Part shown: one piece after another, positions 1 to 8,291 of the stretch
Position numbering within the stretch: the first letter of the stretch is position 1
How the letters are laid out: each line of letters opens with the position of its first letter
From: DASCOT01 sp965197275
GTDB lineage: Bacteria; Acidobacteriota; UBA890; WLXD01
Length of the DNA: 64,000 bases
Assembly (NCBI GenBank): GCA_965197275.1
Contig: CBDAMQ010000034.1
Span: 434,001 to 498,000, forward strand
Direction: 5' to 3'
Made by a program: the position numbers and the translations under genes
Notes under the pieces: model-generated
The model's input: the letters and a program-made list of their open reading frames with translations, nothing else
Told to the model about the DNA's origin: nothing
Database searches by the model: none

Positions 1-2
1 AA

Positions 3-425
3 GTAACGCCTGAAGGCGGGCTCGAGATCGCCCGCCGGTCGCGTGGCACTCCCCGGGTCGCCAATCGGCTGCTCCGTCGAGTACGGGACTACGCGCAAGT
101 TCAAGGTGATCCGCGTATCGAGCAGGACGTGGCCCAGAATGCGCTCGCCCGGCTCGAGGTCGACGAGATCGGATTCGACGAGATTGATCGCCGCTTGCTC
201 CTGGCGGTCATCAACGACTTCTCCGGTGGGCCGGTGGGGCTGAGCACGATCGCCGCGTCGATCGGCGAGGACAAGTCGGCGATCGAAGACATGTACGAGC
301 CGTATCTGATCCAGCTGGGCTTCTTGCAACGCACCCATCGGGGTCGGGTAGCCACTGCCAAAGCCTACCGGCACTTCGGCATCGTGCAGCGGTCGGGCAG
401 TGACGGTCAGCCGCCGCTCTGGTAG
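3..425 (+). CDS. ruvB: Holliday junction branch-migration helicase RuvB, C-terminal part (cut by window edge)
   Basis: The open frame runs in from before the window and ends at a TAG at 423. The visible 140 residues are the C-terminal half of RuvB, the hexameric AAA+ motor that drives Holliday junction migration with RuvA. They contain the sensor-2 region IARRSRGTPRVANRLLRRV followed by the winged-helix DNA-binding domain with IDRRLLLAVINDFSGGPVG and the segment YEPYLIQLGFLQRT. Internal ATGs, for example at 129, are not starts, because conserved RuvB sequence lies upstream of them in the same frame. Walker A and B lie outside the window. queA follows on the same strand 69 bp downstream, and ruvB-queA adjacency is common in bacteria. 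Identification is secure; only the N-terminal part is unseen. Confidence 0.95.
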   Translation, partial: VTPEGGLEIARRSRGTPRVANRLLRRVRDYAQVQGDPRIEQDVAQNALARLEVDEIGFDEIDRRLLLAVINDFSGGPVGLSTIAASIGEDKSAIEDMYEPYLIQLGFLQRTHRGRVATAKAYRHFGIVQRSGSDGQPPLW

Positions 426-494
426 CCGCCATATCGTCCCGGCTTCCGGCCGGTCCCGGGTCGAACCGCTGAAGCAGCGAACCGTCGAGACGAC

Positions 495-1622
495 ATGGAA
501 GTAGCTGCGTTCGACTACGAGTTGCCGCCGGAGCGGATCGCCCAACGCCCCGCCGAGCGCCGCGATCACAGCCGGCTGATGGTTCTCCGAGGGGTCCGCG
601 GCGCGCATCCGGGAGCGCTACTCGATCCGGGTCGTGAGCCGGGTCTCGAGCCAGTGAACGCCGACCTCGAGCCAGCGAATACCGTCCTCGATCACCGACG
701 CTTTTGTGAACTGGCGGAGATTCTGCAGCCGGGTGATCTGCTGGTGGTCAACGACGCGCGCGTCGTTCCGGCTAGACTGGAAGCGAAGCGTGCCACCGGC
801 GGTGCCGTGGGGCTGCTCATGCTGCGCCCATCGAGTCCGGGCTCGACTCGGTGGTACGCGCTGGCGCGCCCGGCACGTCGCCTGCACGTCGGGGATGCGC
901 TCGATCTCGCCGACGGAACCTCGTTGCGCGTCGTGGACGTCGGCACCGACGGCGAACGCATTGTCGAGGCGCCGGTCGGCGTGGACATGGCGGCGCTGAT
1001 CGGTCGGCTCGGACGCATGCCGTTACCGCCGTACATTCGTGCCGGCCACAACGAAGCGCGGACGCGCCTTGATCGGGAGCGCTACCAGACAATCTACGCG
1101 GCCGCGCCGGGGGCGGTCGCTGCTCCGACCGCCGGCCTGCACTTCACTGCTGATCTCCTGGCAGCGCTCCGCCGCCGCGACGTCGAGCTGTCGACGGTGA
1201 CGTTGCACGTAGGCACGGGGACTTTCCGGCCGATCACCAGCGAGCGCATCGAGGACCACGTGATGCAGCCCGAGGCCTACGAGATCCCGGCAGTGACAGC
1301 TGCGGCCGTGAAGCGTGCCCGGGAGCAGGGCAGGCGCGTCGTCGCGGTGGGAACAACGAGTGTTCGAACGCTCGAGCACGCCGCCAGAAAAGACGGCGTT
1401 GTCGTCGCTGGGGTCGGCAACGCGGATCTGTACGTCCGACCCGGGTATCGCTTTCGGGTGGTCGATGCGATGATCACGAACTTCCATCTTCCGCGGTCGA
1501 CGCCGCTGATGATGGTCGCCGCGATGATTGGCCGCACACGGCTGCTGGATGCCTACGCGAACGCAATCGCTTGCGGCTATCGGTTCTATTCCTACGGCGA
1601 TGCCATGTTGTTGCTGCCATGA
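495..1622 (+). CDS. queA: S-adenosylmethionine:tRNA ribosyltransferase-isomerase QueA
   Basis: QueA transfers and isomerises the ribosyl group of S-adenosylmethionine onto 7-aminomethyl-7-deazaguanine in tRNA, forming epoxyqueuosine; it is cytosolic. The N-terminus FDYELPPERIAQRP, the segment PGDLLVVNDARVVPARLEA, the block PTAGLHFTADLL and the C-terminal TNFHLPRSTPLMMVAA are family hallmarks. At 375 residues it is longer than the usual roughly 340-350. The excess lies at about residues 36-75, between the RLMVL segment and DHRRFCELAE, and is partly built from a 21-bp near-repeat encoding LEPVNAD/LEPANTV (DNA about 646-690). This insertion probably extends a surface loop. The stop overlaps the next start (ATGA at 1619), suggesting translational coupling. 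Start ATG 495 is the first methionine before the conserved N-terminus. Confidence 0.95.
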   Translation: MEVAAFDYELPPERIAQRPAERRDHSRLMVLRGVRGAHPGALLDPGREPGLEPVNADLEPANTVLDHRRFCELAEILQPGDLLVVNDARVVPARLEAKRATGGAVGLLMLRPSSPGSTRWYALARPARRLHVGDALDLADGTSLRVVDVGTDGERIVEAPVGVDMAALIGRLGRMPLPPYIRAGHNEARTRLDRERYQTIYAAAPGAVAAPTAGLHFTADLLAALRRRDVELSTVTLHVGTGTFRPITSERIEDHVMQPEAYEIPAVTAAAVKRAREQGRRVVAVGTTSVRTLEHAARKDGVVVAGVGNADLYVRPGYRFRVVDAMITNFHLPRSTPLMMVAAMIGRTRLLDAYANAIACGYRFYSYGDAMLLLP

Positions 1623-1900
1623 GCTTTCAACGGGTCGGCACCGGGTTGCCCGGTCTCCTATCGGGCTGGACCGATGATCCGGAGTTGCGCTGGAAGATCG
1701 TCGAGCGTGCCTGGAGGGCGGCGGCAGGTGATGCCGTATCGCGGCATGCCTCGGCCCGATCGATCGAAGACGGTGTGCTGACAGTAGAGGTCGATGACAC
1801 TGGATGGCGCAACAGCCTGATTGAACTGGAGCCGGAGATTCTCGCGAAGCTGCACCGCGCCCTCGGGAAAGATTCAGTACGGCGCATCGATTGGATCTGA
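1619..1900 (+). CDS. DUF721 / DciA-like protein
   Basis: A 93-residue protein starting MSFQRVGTGLPGLLSGW. The pattern WKIVERAWRAAAGDAVSRHA followed by a short beta-rich part with GVLTVEVDDTGWRNSLIELE and a C-terminal KDSVRRIDWI matches the DUF721 family, whose best known members (DciA) help load the replicative helicase DnaB. Whether this protein has that role cannot be told from sequence. I chose ATG 1619 because it overlaps the queA stop codon as ATGA; the frame can be extended upstream to 1571 but only inside queA. purH follows after 55 bp. The family call is good, the precise function is inference. Confidence 0.75.
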   Translation: MSFQRVGTGLPGLLSGWTDDPELRWKIVERAWRAAAGDAVSRHASARSIEDGVLTVEVDDTGWRNSLIELEPEILAKLHRALGKDSVRRIDWI

Positions 1901-1955
1901 GCGCGCCCGATCGCGGCTGGGCGCGGGGCAAGAGACGCTTGCGGGATAGCTGCTG

Positions 1956-3533
1956 GTGAGCAGAATCCGGACGGCGCTACTGTCTGTCTATGACAAGACC
2001 GGCCTGGTCGACTTCGCCAGCGGCCTGGTCGGCCATGGTGTGCGCTTGATCTCCACCGGGGGTACGGCTCGACATTTGACCGACGCCGGACTGGAAGTGA
2101 CATCGTTGGAAGAGCTTACCGGCCAGGGCGAGATGCTCGGCGGGCGCGTGAAGACGCTGCAGCCGGCGGTTTTCGCCGGTATTCTGGCGCGGCGAGAAGA
2201 TGCCTCCCAGATGCAGGAGATCGCTGCCGCCGGCATCGATCCGATCGATCTGGTTGTCGTCAACCTCTACCCGTTCCGCTCCACGATATCGGCGCCGGAC
2301 CACCGGCTCATCGACGCGCTCGAGCAGACCGATATCGGTGGCGTGAGTCTGCTGCGAGCCGCCTATAAGAACTTCCCCGGCGTTGTCGTGACGGTCGATC
2401 CGCGCGACTACGACTCCGTGTTAGAGGCCATTGACGTGCCGGACATCGCGCTGGCGCAGCGGCTCGGTTGGGCTCGCAAAGCAGTCGAGCACACAGCCAG
2501 TTACGAGGCCGCGATATGCAACTATCTGTGCGCCATCGACGCGGACGCCGTGGACCTCGAATCGTCGTCCGCGCGCACCCTACACCCGGGCGCCCTGGCT
2601 CTCGTCTACCGGCGTCGGGCCACTCTGCGGTACGGCGAGAACCCACACCAGGCGGCGACTGTGTACGCCGAATCGAGCCCGATCGGTGGTGGCATTCTGG
2701 TGTCGGAACAGCTGCAGGGGAAGGATTTGTCCTTCAACAACTACCTGGATGCGGATACTGCGTGGCAGCTCTCATGGTCGCTGCCGTCGCCTGGGGTGGC
2801 GATCATCAAGCATGCGAACCCGTGTGGTGCGGCGATCGCTGAGACACCGAGCGGGGCTTATTCGCGCGCCCGCGCAACCGATCCGACCTCCGCCTTCGGC
2901 GGCATTGTCGGACTCAACTGTAGCGTTGATGCCGCGACCGCCTCGGAGATCGTGACGACGTTCATCGAGGTAGTCGTCGCGCCGCGATTCGATGACGAAG
3001 CGTTGCGCCTACTCGGTTCCAAGCCGGACCTACGTTTGCTGCGGGCGCCAGGGCCGGGCGACGATCTCGCCAGGCTTCCCGAGCTTCGTCAGATATCCGG
3101 CGGCCTGCTGGTGCAAGGGCGCGATACGACGCTGGCCGATCGCTGGGAGGTTGTTAGCCAGCGACAGCCCACATCCGAGCAGGATGCGGATCTGCGTTTC
3201 TTGTGGGGTCTAGTGCCGGCGGTAAAATCCAACGCGATTGTCGTCGGACGGTCCGGCCAGCTACTCGGCGTTGGGGCCGGACAGATGAGCCGTGTCGATT
3301 CGTGCCGCATCGCCGTTTGCAAGGCCGCAGCGGCTGGCCACGACCTAGCTGGCGCCACCGCGGCTTCCGACGCCTTCTTTCCGTTTGCCGACGGTTTCGA
3401 GGCGCTTGCCGAAGCCGGCGTCGAGGCGATCGTCCAGCCGGGTGGCTCGAGACGCGACGACGAGGTGATCGCTGCCGCCGACGACCACGACCTGGTGCTC
3501 GTTCACACAGGCACGCGCCACTTCCGTCACTAG
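1956..3533 (+). CDS. purH: Bifunctional AICAR formyltransferase / IMP cyclohydrolase PurH
   Basis: PurH performs the last two steps of de novo purine synthesis: formylation of AICAR with 10-formyltetrahydrofolate, then cyclisation to IMP. The 525-residue length is typical. The N-terminal cyclohydrolase domain (MGS-like fold) begins TALLSVYDKTGLVDFA and includes RLISTGGTARHLTDAGLEV and the GGRVKTLQP loop. The transformylase domain carries LRYGENPHQAA, NNYLDAD, the catalytic Lys-His pair in IIKHANPCGAA, and VKSNAIV. It ends near DGFEALAEAGVEAIVQPGGS and HTGTRHFRH, as expected. The start is GTG 1956, the only candidate directly before the conserved N-terminus. It closes the + strand run; the next genes are on the other strand, tail to tail, 72 bp away. 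Confidence 0.97.
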   Translation: MSRIRTALLSVYDKTGLVDFASGLVGHGVRLISTGGTARHLTDAGLEVTSLEELTGQGEMLGGRVKTLQPAVFAGILARREDASQMQEIAAAGIDPIDLVVVNLYPFRSTISAPDHRLIDALEQTDIGGVSLLRAAYKNFPGVVVTVDPRDYDSVLEAIDVPDIALAQRLGWARKAVEHTASYEAAICNYLCAIDADAVDLESSSARTLHPGALALVYRRRATLRYGENPHQAATVYAESSPIGGGILVSEQLQGKDLSFNNYLDADTAWQLSWSLPSPGVAIIKHANPCGAAIAETPSGAYSRARATDPTSAFGGIVGLNCSVDAATASEIVTTFIEVVVAPRFDDEALRLLGSKPDLRLLRAPGPGDDLARLPELRQISGGLLVQGRDTTLADRWEVVSQRQPTSEQDADLRFLWGLVPAVKSNAIVVGRSGQLLGVGAGQMSRVDSCRIAVCKAAAAGHDLAGATAASDAFFPFADGFEALAEAGVEAIVQPGGSRRDDEVIAAADDHDLVLVHTGTRHFRH

Positions 3534-3605
3534 CCGGCGCCAGAAGAACTGTGGTGAGCCTGGCGACTCCGGGTCCTGCCGGCGGAAGACCCCGCTAGAG
3601 GCCGG

Positions 3606-5705
3606 CTAGGCTTTCACCACGCGCGTGCCGCTGACCCGATCGTGCAGGGCGCGATGCTCTGCATCCTTGAGCGCCGGGACCAGCCCCAGCCCCACCGGGA
3701 GCATCGTCGCCGCGTAGGTCAACGTGCGCACGGTTGCCTTCGCATATCCCACCCGGAACCGGTTTGACCCGATGACCCGGATTCGCATCGCCATCTTGCC
3801 AAGCGTTTGGCCGCAGGTGCCGACAAAGAAGATGCCGTAGCAGAGACCGAAGATCAGCCACACGGCTGCGAACGGTACGGGTGCCGCCTGAACGAACAAC
3901 ACGGCGCCGGTGCCCGCCACATTCGCCCCGCCGACCATCAGTATTACGGCGATCGTCGTCAGCACCAGCGCGTCTGCGAGGGCCGAGAATACGCGATCTG
4001 ACATCGGTGCCGTCGGGTCCATCGGATCGCGCTGGGCGTCGAGGATTGTGTCCGGGTCGGAAGGTGCTTCCAGGTCCCATTCCATTGCCGTATCCGTCAC
4101 GGGTTGCGGTTCCGGCTCCGCGCTCGGGTCGTCCGCCTCGATCGGCCCGACCTCGGGTATCGGTGGGGTCTCGGCAGCATCGAACAGCCCGGGGAACCGT
4201 CGCCCATCGTCGTACTCAGCGTCGGCCTGCGACGACATCGAAACCCCCGGCTCGACATCGGTTTCCGCCGCTGGCGCTGGGTCAGATTCGAGCCCCGCGC
4301 CCCACTCCGCGGCGGGCACATCCGGTTCGCGATCGTACTCCGTCGGATCAGTCGTAGAGGTACCCGATTCCGCTGCCGGAGGACGGCTCTGGATCTCGGT
4401 GGGGGCCGGAGCCGGTGTGCTATCGGCAGCAGGCGGCTGCGCCGCCTCGGCCGGATCTTCGACGCTCGATTCCGGTGCTGGAGACGTCCCGGTGGAGTAC
4501 TCACCGACGAGGTGGATGTCTCGAAGCGCAAGGTGGTCTGCTGGCGCCGCGCTTGGGGGCGTCTCCGAGGCCGATGGGGATGGCACGGGGCGCGAGTCAG
4601 GCGCCGCTTCGACCTCAACCTTCGTGCGTGGGCGCGGCTCTCGCGCCGGCGCGGCTCGTTCCAGGGGGTCACCGGCGAGCAGTGCCTCGGCGTTGAGCTG
4701 CCCGGGAGTGTCGGGGGCGTGAGCTCCACCCGCCTGGTCGTCGCGCTGACGAGGCAGCGCCCAGGACGGGATGTCGACCTCGGAGAGCTCGTTCGGGATC
4801 GCAGAAAGATCTGGTGGCGGAGGAGGTTGGATGGTCGCTAGCGCGGGCTCGTCCGGGGTCTCTAGTTTTGCCCAGCTCGGCATCTCGGTGCGGAAGCCGT
4901 CGAGCGGCGGTGTCACCTGCTTGTCCGCGACGGACTCTGTCCGCGGCGCCTCCGTAGGCGTTTCGACGACCTCGCTCAGGGGGTTGTCGTCGATGAGCCT
5001 CGCCTCATCCTGGAACAGCGGTACGGCATCCTCGTCTGGCGGTGCAGGCACCTCGTCATAGAGATCGACAGTTAGCGTTTCCTCGCTCTCCTCGTCGTCG
5101 TCGAACCCGGAGAGTTCCGTGCCCTCCCCGCTCACCTGCGCGGACGGAGCTGACTGCGCAGAGTGGGCAGCGGCAACGCTCGTCGGTGTGACAGGGAGCT
5201 CGTCGATTGACTCCGGTTCCCTGTTGCCTTCCCCCTCGGCCGGTTCCTCAGCGTCCTGTTGCGCGGCGGCGTTGGCTGGTGGCCCGATTAGCGGCTCGAG
5301 CCCTTCGGGGGGATTCAGGAGTACCTCCATGAGGCTCGTGAGATCGTCCGGCTCCCGAGCGGCCTCGCCGGGAGGCGGACTCGGAGCGATCGTTTCGTCG
5401 TTGTTCGTCGCCGCATGTTGGCGCGCGGTCTGGAGCTTCTCGTCACGCGCAGCGTCGGCGGGCGTGCTCAAGCCGCCGGTCTCGCGCTCGATCGGCCGCT
5501 TGTCCACCAGCTTGCGGGCGCGGATCTCCCGCACTCGGTCGCGCAGTTGCTCACGCCAATCGCCGAAGGGCGGACCACCACCGGTCGCAGCACCGGAAAA
5601 CGAGCCGGTCGATGACAACTCGGCCCCCTCATTAGCCTGCTCAGCGGTGGACGTGACGGCTGGCGTCGAGTTGCCTGTTCCGCGGTCAGAATCGGTCCGT
5701 GACAC
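3606..5705 (-). CDS. RDD-family membrane protein with a very long acidic, proline-rich N-terminal region
   Basis: A 699-residue protein. Residues 1 to about 560 are low-complexity, rich in Pro, Glu, Asp, Ala and Ser, with no recognisable fold and probably disordered. The last 130 or so residues form an RDD domain: SDRVFSALADALVLTTIAV, two or three hydrophobic segments, GQTLGKMAMRIRVI and the closing HRALHDRVSGTRVV. RDD domains are small membrane domains whose roles vary and are mostly unknown. Start GTG 5705 has a good Shine-Dalgarno sequence (AAGGAGGGG). The gene lies 27 bp after the zinc-ribbon gene on the same strand; both share the extended low-complexity style, so they probably form an operon and may act together at the membrane. 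No specific function can be assigned. Confidence 0.75.
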   Translation of the reverse strand: MSRTDSDRGTGNSTPAVTSTAEQANEGAELSSTGSFSGAATGGGPPFGDWREQLRDRVREIRARKLVDKRPIERETGGLSTPADAARDEKLQTARQHAATNNDETIAPSPPPGEAAREPDDLTSLMEVLLNPPEGLEPLIGPPANAAAQQDAEEPAEGEGNREPESIDELPVTPTSVAAAHSAQSAPSAQVSGEGTELSGFDDDEESEETLTVDLYDEVPAPPDEDAVPLFQDEARLIDDNPLSEVVETPTEAPRTESVADKQVTPPLDGFRTEMPSWAKLETPDEPALATIQPPPPPDLSAIPNELSEVDIPSWALPRQRDDQAGGAHAPDTPGQLNAEALLAGDPLERAAPAREPRPRTKVEVEAAPDSRPVPSPSASETPPSAAPADHLALRDIHLVGEYSTGTSPAPESSVEDPAEAAQPPAADSTPAPAPTEIQSRPPAAESGTSTTDPTEYDREPDVPAAEWGAGLESDPAPAAETDVEPGVSMSSQADAEYDDGRRFPGLFDAAETPPIPEVGPIEADDPSAEPEPQPVTDTAMEWDLEAPSDPDTILDAQRDPMDPTAPMSDRVFSALADALVLTTIAVILMVGGANVAGTGAVLFVQAAPVPFAAVWLIFGLCYGIFFVGTCGQTLGKMAMRIRVIGSNRFRVGYAKATVRTLTYAATMLPVGLGLVPALKDAEHRALHDRVSGTRVVKA

Positions 5706-5732
5706 CGGGACCCCTCCTTCGCATTGGCTTCG

Positions 5733-6740
5733 TCAGTCCGACGTCCGGCCCGCCGTGACGGGCTCCGCGACGGGATTCTCGATTCCTGGTTCGTACCATC
5801 CCGGCAGCACCGGATCGACCGCTTCGGCGATCAGGTCCGGCCGCCGTCTCCGTCTGGCCTGGCTGGCACGCATCATACGCTTCTTGAGCGACTGAGCGTC
5901 CCGGTGGTGGGCATCCACCGCAGCGTCCGCAGCCGGTGTCGGCGCCAAGCGCGACACCGTGACTCCGCGGTCGGCTGCGGCTGCAAAGGCGCGTCGCCGC
6001 TCGGCTGCCGCCAGCTGACCCAGGCTCGGATGGCCTTCCTCGCTAGGAGCCGTGTCGGGCGCTGTGGCTGTCGCCGCGAAGGCGGGTGGTTGCGGTGGTG
6101 TTATCGGGGCTGCCGGCTCAAGGGTCGTTGCCGCGGCCTCGAGCTCAGGCGAGTGCTCCACTGGTACCAAGGCGCCGGATTCAGCAGAGACCGCCGACTC
6201 TGATGAGCAGGCGACCGGTGCCGCAACCGCCGACTCTGATGCGCCGGCGACCGGTTCCGCAACGCCCGCCGGTTCCAATGCGCCGGCGACCGGTTCCGCA
6301 ACGCCCGCCGGTTCCAATACGCCGGCGACCGGTTCCGCTATGCCCGCCGGCTCTGATTCCAAGCCGACCGGCTCTGGCGCGGCTGCTGGCTGTGGTACGA
6401 GGGCGACCGGTTCGGCCACTATGGCCGGCTCTGATGCGAAAGCGGGCGGCTCGGGCACGACCTCGGGATGGGGGACTGCAGCCACCAACGGCAACTGTTG
6501 TGCGCCAGGGAGTCTTACGTCCTGAAGCTGAGGTCCGGTCGTCGACCCTTTCACTTCGACGGCGGCGGTGTCCTGATCTGGTGGCGGCGAAACCGGTAGA
6601 TAGATCGGTCGCGACGGATCGCGGCGCCGCCGGGTCAGTGCGCGGTTCAGCCGAAAAGAGGCACTACACGACGGGCATCGCGGCAAGTGATCGAACGTGA
6701 CCAGGTCACATTTCGGACATTTCAACGGGTCACGCTCCAC
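5733..6740 (-). CDS. Zinc-ribbon protein with 13-residue Ala/Pro/Val/Glu repeats
   Basis: A 335-residue protein beginning MERDPLKCPKCDLVTFDHLP, then RCPSCSASFRLNRALTRRRR: two CxxC pairs that should bind one zinc ion, followed by a basic stretch. The middle (about residues 60-220) is low-complexity and includes three tandem 13-residue repeats of the type LEPAGVAEPVAGA, encoded by a 39-bp minisatellite. The C-terminal 110 residues are basic near RRRAFAAAADRG and KKRMMRASQARRRRRPD. No catalytic domain is recognised. It sits directly upstream of the RDD gene and has its own likely sigma-70 promoter at 6786-6815. It could be a nucleic-acid-binding or scaffold protein, but this is not demonstrated. 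Confidence 0.65.
   Translation of the reverse strand: MERDPLKCPKCDLVTFDHLPRCPSCSASFRLNRALTRRRRDPSRPIYLPVSPPPDQDTAAVEVKGSTTGPQLQDVRLPGAQQLPLVAAVPHPEVVPEPPAFASEPAIVAEPVALVPQPAAAPEPVGLESEPAGIAEPVAGVLEPAGVAEPVAGALEPAGVAEPVAGASESAVAAPVACSSESAVSAESGALVPVEHSPELEAAATTLEPAAPITPPQPPAFAATATAPDTAPSEEGHPSLGQLAAAERRRAFAAAADRGVTVSRLAPTPAADAAVDAHHRDAQSLKKRMMRASQARRRRRPDLIAEAVDPVLPGWYEPGIENPVAEPVTAGRTSD
6241..6357. repeat. 39-bp tandem repeat, three copies, inside the zinc-ribbon gene
   Basis: Units at 6241-6279, 6280-6318 and 6319-6357. The first two are identical and the third has a few substitutions. A degenerate, shorter unit precedes them from about 6205. The unit length is a multiple of three, so copy number can vary without breaking the frame; each unit adds 13 residues. 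Confidence 0.85.
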
Positions 6741-6785
6741 CCCGAGCGTTCGCCTCCCGCTAACAAGATGTCCGCCCCATAGAGG

Positions 6786-6815
6786 ATGCTAGCAATAGTA
6801 GCGCGGTACGGTCAA
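6786..6815 (-). promoter_or_regulatory. Likely sigma-70 promoter for the zinc-ribbon/RDD pair
   Basis: On the minus strand TTGACC (6815-6810), an 18-bp spacer, then TAGCAT (6791-6786); 5/6 and 4/6 matches to the consensus hexamers. It lies about 46 bp upstream of the ATG at 6740, in the 165-bp gap between ntrX and this gene. Confidence 0.45.
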
Positions 6816-6905
6816 CGCACAGGTGCGCATTGTTGCGCAAAACAGCGTTTGTGAGCGCAGCGGTTGGATCGCACTCAGCCGCCGCCTCAGAGGCCGCAGT
6901 TGGCC

Positions 6906-8282
6906 TCATCCACCGTTGACGGCCTCCGTCGGGTCGATTCCGTAGGCCTTGAGCTTGCGATACAGGTGGCTGCGCTCGATACCGAGCGCGCCGGCAGCCT
7001 GACGCACGCTGCCGCCGAACTCGCGCAGCTTCGCCACGATCAATCGCCGCTCGAAGATCTCGCGTGCCGCTCGCAGCGACAAGTCCTGATCAAGCGCCGA
7101 CGATGCCGTGAGCGGTGCCTCCACCATGGTCGAGAAGTCCGATTCCGAGATCACCTCCGTCGTCGCCATGATCACGGCGCGCTCACAGACGTTGCGCAGC
7201 TCCCGAACATTGCCCGGCCACCGATGGCCCACCAGCAGCGCAACCGCCCCTTGACTCAGGCGCTTCGGACTCTGTTGATACTCCGCCCCCAGATCTCGCA
7301 GGAAGCGGTCAGCCAGCAGCGGGATGTCGTCACGCCGGGCGCGCAACGGCGGCACTTGGAACGGTATGACGTTGAGACGGTAGTAGAGGTCTTCCCGGAA
7401 TGAGCCATCAACGATCGCTGCACTGAGGTCTTTGTTGGTTGCAGCGATGACTCGCACGTCGACATCGAGTGTCGCATTCGAGCCCACGGGCTGAAAACGC
7501 TGTTCCTCGAGCACCCGAAGCACCTTGGCCTGGGTCTTGAGGCTCATGTCGCCGACCTCGTCGAGAAACAACGTGCCACCATCGGCAAGCTCGAACTTCC
7601 CAGCCTTGTCGGCGACCGCTCCGGTGAACGCGCCTTTCACATGGCCGAAGAGCTCGCTCTCGATAAGATCGTCCGGGATAGCGGCACAGTTCACCTCGAC
7701 GAACGGTCCGACGCGCCGGGTCGAAAGCGCGTGGATTCGCCGGGCCACGAGTTCTTTTCCTGTGCCGTTCTCGCCGAAGATTAGGACGCGTCCGTTGCTC
7801 GGTGCGGCACGATCTACTTGCCGCCGTAGCGCCACGATCTGCTCACTCTCGCCGACGATATCGACTCGCCCGCTGACCTGTGCTCGCAGCTGCAGGTTCT
7901 CGCGTACCAGTCGCCGTTGCCGCACCGCGTTCGCGACCACCACGAGTACCCGATCGAGCGACAGCGGCTTCTCGATAAAGTCGAACGCGCCGAGCTTGGT
8001 CGACTTGACCGCGGCGTCGATGCTTCCGTGCCCCGAGATCATCACGACCTCGCACTCGGTGCCAGTGGCGCCTATCTTCTCGAGAACCTCGAGCCCGTCC
8101 ATCGCGGGCAGCCAGATGTCGAGCAGAACAAGATCGTAATCTCCTCGCTGCAGTTCCTCGAGGCCGTCCTCGCCGCTGTCTACCGAGACCACCTCATAGC
8201 CTTCGTCGACGAGCACGCCCTCTAGCGTCGCGCGCACGTTGCGCTCATCGTCGACAACCAGAATCCGACCGGACTCGCTCAC
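6906..8282 (-). CDS. ntrX: NtrX-type sigma-54-dependent response regulator
   Basis: A 458-residue regulator with three domains. The receiver domain (1-120) has the acidic pair D11-D12, phosphoacceptor D55 in LVLLDIWLP and the switch lysine in FIEKPL. The AAA+ domain contains Walker A GENGTGKE, ESELFGHVKGAFTGA (the sigma-54 contact loop), Walker B GGTLFLDEVG and the arginine-finger region FREDLYYRLNVIPF. A Fis-type helix-turn-helix at the C-terminus reads VRQAAGALGIERSHLYRKLKAYGI. The ERSHLYRKLK helix is characteristic of NtrX. It starts at GTG 8282, nine bases after the ntrY stop, so the two are one operon. NtrYX systems sense redox, nitrogen or envelope-related signals depending on the organism; the signal here is unknown. 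All key residues are present, so it should be functional. Confidence 0.9.
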   Translation of the reverse strand: MSESGRILVVDDERNVRATLEGVLVDEGYEVVSVDSGEDGLEELQRGDYDLVLLDIWLPAMDGLEVLEKIGATGTECEVVMISGHGSIDAAVKSTKLGAFDFIEKPLSLDRVLVVVANAVRQRRLVRENLQLRAQVSGRVDIVGESEQIVALRRQVDRAAPSNGRVLIFGENGTGKELVARRIHALSTRRVGPFVEVNCAAIPDDLIESELFGHVKGAFTGAVADKAGKFELADGGTLFLDEVGDMSLKTQAKVLRVLEEQRFQPVGSNATLDVDVRVIAATNKDLSAAIVDGSFREDLYYRLNVIPFQVPPLRARRDDIPLLADRFLRDLGAEYQQSPKRLSQGAVALLVGHRWPGNVRELRNVCERAVIMATTEVISESDFSTMVEAPLTASSALDQDLSLRAAREIFERRLIVAKLREFGGSVRQAAGALGIERSHLYRKLKAYGIDPTEAVNGG

Positions 8283-8291
8283 CGTCGCAAC

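Noticed and set aside
6205..6357. CRISPR-like repeat
   Set aside because: Units are directly adjacent with no spacers, are multiples of three and lie within an open reading frame: a coding minisatellite.
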